Below, in pieces: positions 1-4,602 of a stretch of DNA of 7,038 nucleotides. A program made the position numbers and the translations under genes. Numbering within the stretch: the first letter of the stretch is position 1; each line of letters begins with the position of its first letter. The notes under the pieces are model-generated. The model did no database searches and was not told where the DNA came from. It saw only the letters and a list, made by a program, of their open reading frames with translations. Source of the DNA: Robiginitomaculum sp. (GTDB lineage: Bacteria; Pseudomonadota; Alphaproteobacteria; Caulobacterales; Maricaulaceae); the NCBI GenBank assembly GCA_026982235.1, contig JALSHM010000005.1, positions 1 through 7,038 on the forward strand, in the 5' to 3' direction.

Positions 1-137
1 GGTGGTGCCTTGGCATTGAATTTCTCCAAAACCTTGTTAGCGCGCCTTACGCGGGACCTCTGCCCATATCCATTCTTGCGGATACGGGCAATAACGTCCT
101 TTGGTGCGTCCAGCGGTATTGAAGGATCAAGGTGCAT
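1..137 (-). CDS. Unrecognised phage protein, N-terminal part (runs off the window)
   Basis: An open frame reads leftward from an ATG at 137 and is still open at base 1, giving 45 complete codons. The peptide begins MHLDPSIPLDAPKDVIARIR and is rich in Arg and Lys further on (GQRSRVRRANK), so nucleic acid contact is possible but not shown. An in-frame TAA lies 12 bases upstream of the ATG, so this is the only reasonable start. No Shine-Dalgarno sequence precedes it. Instead, a 12-codon ORF with a strong ribosome site starts at 165 and runs across this ATG, which suggests translational coupling. It is the next gene after the RecT-like gene in the same leftward operon. I do not recognise the family from the visible part, and the C-terminus is outside the window. 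Confidence 0.6.
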   Translation of the reverse strand, partial: MHLDPSIPLDAPKDVIARIRKNGYGQRSRVRRANKVLEKFNAKAP

Positions 138-165
138 TAGATGACTTTACTGATAGGTTCTGCAT
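127..165 (-). CDS. 12-codon leader ORF overlapping the next gene's start
   Basis: ATG at 165 is followed by 11 more codons (MQNLSVKSSNAP) and a TGA. It is preceded by AAAGGAG at 178-172 with a 6-base spacer, one of the best ribosome sites in the window. The site lies inside the last codons of the RecT-like gene. The next gene's ATG at 137, which has no ribosome site, falls inside this mini-ORF. The likely role is to load ribosomes for that gene; the peptide itself is probably unimportant. It could equally be an accidental ATG. Confidence 0.35.
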   Translation of the reverse strand: MQNLSVKSSNAP

Positions 166-166
166 G

Positions 167-1282
167 TTATTCTCCTTTAATTTCTGCTAGTTTTTTATTA
201 ACGGCATCTGCCATTATGAGTTTCTGGTCTTGGGTAAGGTCTTTGAAAGCAGGGGTTTTCTTTTCGTCTGCCCATTGGGCTTCCAGTTCTTCAAGCACAT
301 GACCGTCTCCGTTCACATGCTCAAGAAAGTCGTGCATTTCACTGGTATATGGAACGGTGCCGTCCTTGGGTTTGACCTCAGCCTTTTTTTTTGTGGCTTT
401 GGGTGCCGGCTTGGTTTTGGTTTCAGGCTCTCTCTCGCCTGGATTGTCCCCGTCGTCCGGTACGGATGTTATTTCCGGCTCTGCTGTCTGGTCAATTTCT
501 TCAAACTCGGCGTCAACCACATCTTCATCATCGGCGGGGATTGCTTTCTTATTTTTCTTTGCCGCTGCTTTCTTCTTTTCCATAGCGGCAAGGCGTTTGG
601 TTTTTGCGCCGGCCAGCTTCTTCTCTGTATCGGTTCGCTCGTCGTCCAGTTCGTGTGCGACATCGGCCTCGTCGGTGCTGATTAGTCCAAGCATAACTTC
701 AGGCGCGTACCGTCGAGCCCATGCTCTTGCACCAAAATAGTAAAGCTGCTGGTCTGGATCCTTCTTCCACAACGGGCTTTTCCCTTGGCAAGTTCGAATA
801 ATAGGCGTAATCAGTTCGTGCGCCTTCTTTTCCCCGCGAAATGTGCCGAATATTTTGGCGCGTCTTGTTCCGTCTGCTATCTTCCCGCCGTACTCTACAC
901 GTAATTTACTTTTCAATCCTGCATTGGCTTGGATAACCCCGGCAATCATCTTACCGGAATACCCAATAGAATCGTTTACCAGATAGGCTTCATGGCTGAT
1001 TGCAAACGGATCTAACTGCCAGCGTACAGCCTGTAGGATTATGCCCTGACAGGCTCCAGGGTTGCGCCTGAACGCTTTTCCGACCATTGCCCCTGCATCG
1101 GACATCGTAACCGCTAAACGCTCTAGTTCCTCAAATGATTGGGGAAGGACAAGCGCGGTGCGATTAGGTGCAACGACTGCGACCGGCTCAACAATGGCCA
1201 AAGCTGTTGTCTGCCTTGCTTCACGCTTGGCCTTCTTCTCGGCTTTTTTAAGCTGCTTTTTAAGTTTCTTAATATTGGTCAT
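167..1282 (-). CDS. recT: RecT-family single-strand annealing protein
   Basis: RecT-family proteins coat single-stranded DNA left by a partner 5'-3' exonuclease and anneal complementary strands in phage recombination. This 371-residue product has a Lys-rich start (residues 4-21). Its RecT core runs from about 45 to 210: LQAVRWQLDPFAISHEAYLV near 83-102, IGYSGKMIAGVI near 106-117, and WARRYAPEVMLGLISTDE near 188-205, the family's most typical stretch. After about 215 comes a long tail with Lys/Ala-rich, acidic and Lys/Pro-rich blocks, then a helical C-terminal piece (315-371). The whole protein is longer than a typical RecT of roughly 270 residues. The start is supported by AGAGGAA upstream, and its ATG overlaps the TGA of the upstream gene (ATGA). 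A run of nine A's at 392-384 encodes KKK and forms a possible frameshift site. The exonuclease at 2148-3131 is the expected partner. Family call confident. Confidence 0.92.
   Translation of the reverse strand: MTNIKKLKKQLKKAEKKAKREARQTTALAIVEPVAVVAPNRTALVLPQSFEELERLAVTMSDAGAMVGKAFRRNPGACQGIILQAVRWQLDPFAISHEAYLVNDSIGYSGKMIAGVIQANAGLKSKLRVEYGGKIADGTRRAKIFGTFRGEKKAHELITPIIRTCQGKSPLWKKDPDQQLYYFGARAWARRYAPEVMLGLISTDEADVAHELDDERTDTEKKLAGAKTKRLAAMEKKKAAAKKNKKAIPADDEDVVDAEFEEIDQTAEPEITSVPDDGDNPGEREPETKTKPAPKATKKKAEVKPKDGTVPYTSEMHDFLEHVNGDGHVLEELEAQWADEKKTPAFKDLTQDQKLIMADAVNKKLAEIKGE
383..392 (-). other. Possible -1 frameshift or slippage site in recT (A9 G)
   Basis: In the coding strand the codons read ACA AAA AAA AAG GCT GAG, so nine A's are followed by G. 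In zero frame the end of this run is A|AAA|AAG, the heptamer used by E. coli dnaX for programmed -1 frameshifting. A -1 shift here would add one Gly and then meet TGA immediately, giving a protein of about 300 residues without the C-terminal piece. A weak hairpin (GGACGG / CGTTCC region) lies about 17 bases downstream; no upstream Shine-Dalgarno-like stimulator is visible. Transcriptional slippage on A9 would have a similar effect. Confidence 0.3.
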
Positions 1283-1557
1283 TTTGTTTCCTCTGTGTTT
1301 GTTAATTCGTTGTGCGGGTGTTCAAGGTACGCACACCATGCAAGCGGCAATTCGTTTTTTGCAAGAAAGTTCCAACGGCCACACTCAAGCTTTTTAGACG
1401 GGATAACTAACCCGCATTTTGTAGCAATCAAGCAAGGTACATGCACAAACTTCTTTAAGGTGATTTCTTTGCCGTGCTTGTTTACGCTTTTAGTTTTCTC
1501 CCTATGTCCACTCGGGGCTTCGTCTATATTAAAATTCCATTTCATATTATTTATCAT
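1279..1557 (-). CDS. Small phage protein of unknown function, between exonuclease and RecT
   Basis: This 92-residue product begins MINNMKWNFNIDEAP and carries Trp/Cys-containing stretches: PCLIATKCGLVIPS near 41-54, GRWNFLAKNELPLAWCAYL near 60-78. Four Cys residues (42, 48, 59, 75) are scattered rather than arranged as a clear zinc motif. The body resembles small hypothetical proteins I associate with alphaproteobacterial prophages next to recT, but I cannot name a family. Translation from 1557 is supported by GAGGGAG about 8 bases upstream. Met5 at 1545 is an alternative start. The ATG directly follows the TGA of the 197-residue gene, and the stop overlaps the recT ATG (ATGA), so the genes are co-translated. 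Its position inside the annealing module suggests an accessory role in recombination or in managing single-stranded DNA. That is inference only. Confidence 0.75.
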   Translation of the reverse strand: MINNMKWNFNIDEAPSGHREKTKSVNKHGKEITLKKFVHVPCLIATKCGLVIPSKKLECGRWNFLAKNELPLAWCAYLEHPHNELTNTEETK

Positions 1558-2151
1558 TCAACCAACTCCCTCTGCAAAGTCACACGCCATTTGTTTTGCG
1601 TCTTCGAGTGTTTTGGCTGTCCATTCGCCAGCGCCAAATTTTTCATTAGCGTAATGCTTACATCCCGATATTTGATCCCGCAATTTCTTGTTTTTCACGG
1701 ACTTAGAGGTTCGCCATTCTACGTTAAAATACAACCGACCATCTTCGTCTAGCTGACCATCATCCGCCATTACATTCTCATGGTGATCATCACTCCAAAA
1801 GCGGATAGCGTCCTCTCTGGCCGCATCTTTATCCGGTGCAGAATATGCACAATCGCCTTTAACGACCTTGCTACCAACACCAAATCCAAATATTGCACTA
1901 TGTGACCAGCCATACCATTTTTGTTCTTTCTCACAAAAACCTATAGAACAAACGCCGTCACCATCTTTTCTAGTCTCTGGTGAAATTCCACGTTTTGAAT
2001 ACAGCATATTAGCGGTTTTAATGTTGCCAACATAGTCGCCGTTTTTGTTTTCCGCGCTTTCCATAATGATAGTTTTGTCAAGACTGTTTTTGTGACTTAC
2101 AACCACATACCCATCTTTATGGGGTGTTCTTTTTAGTACGTTATTTATCAT
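1558..2151 (-). CDS. Conserved-looking phage protein with a WYGWSH motif, function unknown
   Basis: This 197-residue protein has its most distinctive segment at 68-93: CSIGF, a short charged loop, then QKWYGWSHSAIFGFGVG, followed by KGDCAY. I recall 'KWYGWSHRAI..FG.G' strings from other phage early-region proteins, but no function is attached to them. A second typical stretch is TAKTLEDAKQMACDFAEGVG at the C-terminus (178-197), an amphipathic helix. The centre is acidic (DDHHENVMADDGQLDEDGR). There is no signal peptide or membrane span. The ATG overlaps the TGA of the exonuclease gene (ATGA) and has its own ribosome site, AAGGA with a 6-base spacer. The aromatic/Gly-rich block could form a small beta-rich domain, but nothing in the sequence proves binding or catalysis. 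The position between exonuclease and annealase is its strongest clue. Confidence 0.8.
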   Translation of the reverse strand: MINNVLKRTPHKDGYVVVSHKNSLDKTIIMESAENKNGDYVGNIKTANMLYSKRGISPETRKDGDGVCSIGFCEKEQKWYGWSHSAIFGFGVGSKVVKGDCAYSAPDKDAAREDAIRFWSDDHHENVMADDGQLDEDGRLYFNVEWRTSKSVKNKKLRDQISGCKHYANEKFGAGEWTAKTLEDAKQMACDFAEGVG

Positions 2152-3131
2152 GATTTATCCTTCGTCACCAATTTCATCATATTGTCTAAGGTGGGTAACT
2201 CCCCGCTGGCAATCTGTTGTTCAATCCGCTCGGTTTCCCATTTGTTGGGTTTGAATTCTTCAATCTTTTCAGTAAACCCGCGCCATTGGCCTGTTCTGAG
2301 CCCGTGGGCTATCTCCTGTGCGGCTTTGATGTTTTTTGATACCAATTGCCATACTGAAGTGTTTGGGATGTCCAGCGGCGTTATACCGTAAGGGCGGGAT
2401 GATTTCTGGAAGAAAAGAGAAAAGGCCAAATCATCAAATGTAGGCATTTCAAATTCGTCCGGTAATTGATACATGCACCATGCGATATTGGCCAATTTCT
2501 GTGCGTAATGATATTTCTTGGTTTCCAACATGCAATTCCCAATACTGTTATTGTACGTGGTTTTATAGTCGCTAACAATTGTCCAATCATAGATAGGGAT
2601 CACGTCTGGCCGGCTCTTAATCCAGATATCTTCAAACTTTACAAATAGAGATAATTCCGGGTGTCCGTATTGAAATAGCTCGCTTGCCGCATCATCGTCT
2701 AGGATCCGCTGTGCCATTGCGTCGACCGCAGTAATGTCCTGTGTGGTGTAGCAAGTAAGCCCTTGGCGCTCCTGGACGACACGCCAATCTTTTGCGCCCT
2801 TGGTTCCCCATGTTTTGTATTCAGTCGGGCGCAAAACATAACTATCGTTCCAATCCACTCCTTCTTCATGGCCAATGATTTTACCGTGTGCGGCGTTCCC
2901 GAAGTGGAAATGGGGCTGGTGTCTGTCCGCATCGGTTTTATCAAAATACGTGGAATCCGGATTATATTTGGATCCGTCCCAAAACTCTTCGCCGCTATCG
3001 TAAGCCTCTACCAATTCCCCTGAAGAGAAGCTCGGCGCGTCTGCACAGTCTGAATGATATTGGTTTATGTCCATTGCATAGACGCCCGGCTCTTTGACCT
3101 TCTCGCCGTCTTTAAGTTTTCTGATTTTCAT
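2148..3131 (-). CDS. PDDEXK-like exonuclease (RecE / exodeoxyribonuclease VIII, DUF3799 type)
   Basis: The likely activity is 5'-3' resection of double-stranded DNA to expose a strand for the RecT-like partner encoded downstream in the same operon. The 327-residue protein fits the PDDEXK phage exonuclease plan. HFHFGNAAHGKIIG (74-87) carries the conserved GxxxH helix. PELSLFVKFEDIWIKSRPDV (158-177) carries Glu159 and Asp176. SDYKTT (187-192) supplies Asp188-x-Lys190, and KKYHYAQKLANIAWCMYQ (205-222) is the Tyr/Gln helix found after the last core strand. Together Glu159, Asp176, Asp188 and Lys190 form the expected metal site. This corresponds to the C-terminal nuclease module of E. coli RecE, without its long N-terminal part. 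The start at 3131 has GAGGA 7 bases upstream. The TGA overlaps the next ATG by four bases. An alternative reading is a Cas4/AddB-like nuclease, but no four-Cys iron-sulphur motif is present. Confidence 0.85.
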   Translation of the reverse strand: MKIRKLKDGEKVKEPGVYAMDINQYHSDCADAPSFSSGELVEAYDSGEEFWDGSKYNPDSTYFDKTDADRHQPHFHFGNAAHGKIIGHEEGVDWNDSYVLRPTEYKTWGTKGAKDWRVVQERQGLTCYTTQDITAVDAMAQRILDDDAASELFQYGHPELSLFVKFEDIWIKSRPDVIPIYDWTIVSDYKTTYNNSIGNCMLETKKYHYAQKLANIAWCMYQLPDEFEMPTFDDLAFSLFFQKSSRPYGITPLDIPNTSVWQLVSKNIKAAQEIAHGLRTGQWRGFTEKIEEFKPNKWETERIEQQIASGELPTLDNMMKLVTKDKS

Positions 3132-3144
3132 GTTTCGTCCTCAT

Positions 3145-3246
3145 TTATAAGTTTATCAATATCAGACAAATGAAAATACAAAGGGGCACCGCAAGCAGAA
3201 ACCCGCCTGTAATGTCACTTAATAGAGATTTCTTTTTGGTATCCAT
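3145..3246 (-). CDS. 33-residue single-span membrane peptide
   Basis: An ORF starts at ATG 3246 and ends at TAA 3147-3145. The product starts MDTKKKSLLSDITGGF and continues into a hydrophobic stretch of about 20 residues (15-33), LLAVPLCIFICLILI, which is long enough to cross a membrane. The Lys-rich N-terminus predicts an N-in topology. AAGGA with a short spacer precedes the ATG, very like the ribosome site of the exonuclease gene 14 bases downstream (both read AGGACGAA before the start). It is the first gene of the leftward operon, right next to the divergent promoter region, and the weakest of the three operator-like palindromes overlaps its start codon. Phage early regions often carry such small membrane peptides, some acting on host functions or exclusion. 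Here the function is unknown. Confidence 0.6.
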   Translation of the reverse strand: MDTKKKSLLSDITGGFLLAVPLCIFICLILINL

Positions 3247-3302
3247 GTTCGTCCTTGGGGTATCCCTAAATTAATTTTTCGCTTGCGTCAAGTGGGATAC
3301 CC
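3237..3302. promoter_or_regulatory. Operator set: two strong and one weak GGTATCC palindromes
   Basis: GGGTATCCC lies at 3258-3266 and its reverse complement GGGATACCC at 3294-3302, both with TTGGG-type 5' flanks when read in the same orientation. A weaker copy, TGGTATCCA, lies at 3237-3245. Each has three-base arms around a TAT/ATA centre, so each could bind a dimer. The centres are at 3241, 3262 and 3298, spaced 21 and 36 bases. They flank and overlap the predicted divergent promoters, as expected for a phage early operator. The binding protein is not proven; the ribbon-helix-helix-like product next door is the best candidate. Confidence 0.5.
3263..3292 (-). promoter_or_regulatory. Candidate leftward early promoter
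   Basis: On the minus strand, CTTGACG at 3292-3286 gives a good -35 of the alphaproteobacterial type. A -10 about 17 bases on (TAGGGA, 3268-3263) is a poor match to TATAAT. The -10 would lie within the operator palindrome at 3258-3266, so a bound repressor would block it. It would drive the membrane peptide, exonuclease and recT genes. Confidence 0.4.
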
Positions 3303-3311
3303 AATTAAAGC
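3283..3311 (+). promoter_or_regulatory. Candidate rightward early promoter
   Basis: TTGCGT at 3283-3288 and TAAAGC (or TTAAAG one base earlier) near 3305-3311 are 16-17 bases apart. The -35 overlaps the leftward -35 back to back, sharing 3286-3288, so polymerase should not be able to occupy both. The palindrome at 3294-3302 lies inside the spacer. Both hexamers are imperfect, so the exact position is uncertain. Confidence 0.3.
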
Positions 3312-3338
3312 AAAGAAATATTTTAAAAGGACTAACTT

Positions 3339-3521
3339 ATGGCTAAAGCTAAAGGGTGCAAAACCCGCTCTATCAATATTCCGGACGCTGAATATGCAAT
3401 TCTTGTTAAGCGTAATGAGAAAAGTAGCATTCCAATTTCAAAAATAATCAACGAGGACACCGCCAAGGGAAATAGACTTTTCCTGGCTGTCGAGCGTGAC
3501 TTGAAAGAATCTCAGCAATAG
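3339..3521 (+). CDS. Small ribbon-helix-helix-like DNA-binding regulator
   Basis: This 60-residue basic protein fits the Arc/MetJ/CopG layout: a short strand (TRSINIP, 9-15), helix A (DAEYAILVKRNEKSS, 16-30), a turn, then helix B beginning PISKIINEDTAKG (32-44), with a charged C-terminal helix. The 'IPISKII' string at the start of helix B corresponds to the 'SxSELI'-type segment typical of the fold. Such proteins act as dimers that place a two-strand sheet in the DNA major groove. It is the first gene of the rightward operon, directly downstream of the palindromic operators, which suggests it represses its own promoter and perhaps the leftward one. AAAAGGA sits 7 bases before the ATG. The fold is assigned by eye; a small unrelated phage protein remains possible. 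Confidence 0.55.
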   Translation: MAKAKGCKTRSINIPDAEYAILVKRNEKSSIPISKIINEDTAKGNRLFLAVERDLKESQQ

Positions 3522-3574
3522 TGCTGTAATGCGCCTGCCTGACGCTTTCGGGCTATATCTATGAGGACCCCGCT

Positions 3575-3994
3575 ATGGGAGATAAACTAAACCCGTCTGA
3601 CTTGGACGCTATTAAACAAGCAAACCGGCCTTCTGCCGAAACTGAATTGGCATCTGTCAATGCTATGGAAGATTTAAACAAGCGCATTCTCGAAAAGCGT
3701 ATGGAAAACATGGCATCCATGAAACCGTTTTATGCTGAACGCAAAGAGATTGTAGCGGACGCCCGCGCCAATGGTATCCACGGTGATGCGCTGAAAGAAC
3801 TTGTTGCTGACCGTGCCTTGCTACGGAAAATAAAAGAGAAAATTGCAAATCTTGACGAGACTGCCGGCGAAGAGCTCCGCATTATGCGTGAAAATATTGG
3901 TCTGTTTGACAACTTACCGATTTCCCGCAAGCCTGAGCCGATAACTGAAAAAACACAGGTAGCCCCAAAGTCGCCTTTGTCGGTAGTTAAATGA
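3575..3994 (+). CDS. GapR-like (DUF2312-like) DNA-associated protein
   Basis: The 139-residue product is highly charged and helical. Residues 53-116 (from YAERKEIVADARANGIHGDA through LVADRALLRKIKEKI to RIMRENIGLFDNLP) follow the order seen in alphaproteobacterial GapR. That order is a Glu/Lys helix, an 'A(K/R)ANG(F/I)' turn, a 'ALkelV..R' helix and a final 'aLGl....P' motif. GapR binds overtwisted AT-rich DNA ahead of forks and stimulates topoisomerases. If the likeness is real, this phage copy could assist its own replication. The N-terminal 50 residues and the Pro/Lys-rich tail (117-139) are extra compared with GapR, which is about 80-90 residues. GAGGA lies 7 bases before the ATG. The stop overlaps the resolvase start (ATGA). 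The similarity is recalled, not aligned, so a generic coiled-coil protein is the alternative. Confidence 0.45.
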   Translation: MGDKLNPSDLDAIKQANRPSAETELASVNAMEDLNKRILEKRMENMASMKPFYAERKEIVADARANGIHGDALKELVADRALLRKIKEKIANLDETAGEELRIMRENIGLFDNLPISRKPEPITEKTQVAPKSPLSVVK

Positions 3995-4575
3995 TTACCG
4001 GTCCCTTACTCTTTGATCTCTGGTTTCCCGGAAAGCCAAGGGGTAAGGGACGGGCTAATTTCGCTGTCCGTCCACGGGTTAAATGCACAATGAACGTGGG
4101 CGGACAAGCTTATTACACACTCAGCCAAGTCTACCCCAAAGCATACGGCGAAAGCACAGATAAGCTTGAAGCGGATATGACTGTGCTATGTATCCAGCAA
4201 ATGCGTAAGCAGGGGCATTTTAAGGCCGTTCAGGGGCCTATTCAGTGTAATTGGGTCGCTATGTACTCAACACTTGCTAGTGACACTCAGGCGGTGGCAT
4301 TTAAGAAGGTGCGGGGGATTGTCCCTAAGATGTCGACGCCGGATAAAGACAATATCGAAAAACTGATAATGGATGCGGGAAACACATATTTATTTAATGA
4401 TGATGCTCAAGTTATATTTGGTACATCTGCTAAGGTTTACGGGCCGCGTGAAGGGATCCGCGCTCGTTTCTATCAATCTGATCCTGAATTAGTTGCGGCA
4501 TGGGTGAAGGAAGAGTTTCCTTGGCCTAAAGAGAAGTTTGAACTTTTTGGTTATGAAGGCAAAAAACCACTATAA
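3991..4575 (+). CDS. rusA: RusA-family Holliday junction resolvase
   Basis: RusA-family enzymes are dimeric, metal-dependent endonucleases that cut Holliday junctions made during phage recombination and replication. In this 194-residue protein the core signature is STPDKDNIEKLIMDA (115-129) followed by YLFNDDAQV (133-141). It supplies Asp118 and Asp120, Lys124, and Asp137/Asp138, which correspond to Asp70, Asp72, Lys76 and Asp91 of E. coli RusA. The N-terminal strand FPGKPRGKGRANF (12-24) and the 'GGQAYYT' element also match the family. It is longer than the 120-residue E. coli protein, with an insertion at about 45-110 and an extra C-terminal tail of about 30 residues (WPKEKFELFGYEG region). 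There is no ribosome site of its own, and the ATG overlaps the previous TGA, so translation depends on coupling. Family call confident; symbol by family. Confidence 0.87.
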   Translation: MITGPLLFDLWFPGKPRGKGRANFAVRPRVKCTMNVGGQAYYTLSQVYPKAYGESTDKLEADMTVLCIQQMRKQGHFKAVQGPIQCNWVAMYSTLASDTQAVAFKKVRGIVPKMSTPDKDNIEKLIMDAGNTYLFNDDAQVIFGTSAKVYGPREGIRARFYQSDPELVAAWVKEEFPWPKEKFELFGYEGKKPL

Positions 4576-4576
4576 T
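4547..4576 (+). promoter_or_regulatory. Possible internal promoter before the helicase gene
   Basis: A perfect TATAAT at 4571-4576 overlaps the resolvase stop codon. It is preceded by TTGGTT at 4547-4552 with an 18-base spacer. Only the TTG of the -35 fits, so it may be chance in AT-rich DNA. If real, it would give the helicase gene separate expression. Confidence 0.2.
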
Positions 4577-4602
4577 ATTTACCAATTTAGATAGGATAAA
4601 TC

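Noticed and set aside
384..392. Nine-T run as an assembly error breaking recT
   Set aside because: The frame before and after the run continues as one protein with the stop in coupling distance of the next start, so the length appears right as given.
230..740. Open plus-strand frames of 127-151 codons opposite recT
   Set aside because: They mirror the Lys/Glu/Ala-rich recT tail and give Ser- or Phe/Leu/Gly-rich nonsense products. The minus-strand reading has clear RecT motifs, a ribosome site and coupling.
1139..1654. A 171-codon plus-strand frame crossing three minus-strand genes
   Set aside because: It lies opposite recT and two coupled genes, has no family resemblance, and would break the continuous leftward operon.
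3537..3553. Hairpin GCCTGA / TCGGGC between the regulator and GapR-like genes
   Set aside because: The stem has only six pairs including a G-T, and no T run follows, so it is not a convincing terminator. A weak attenuating structure cannot be excluded.
3772..3780. A further TGGTATCCA palindrome inside the GapR-like gene
   Set aside because: It encodes part of Asn-Gly-Ile-His in the conserved turn, lacks the outer GGG/CCC arms and is far from a promoter, so chance is the simplest explanation. It also warns that the weak site at 3237 may be chance.
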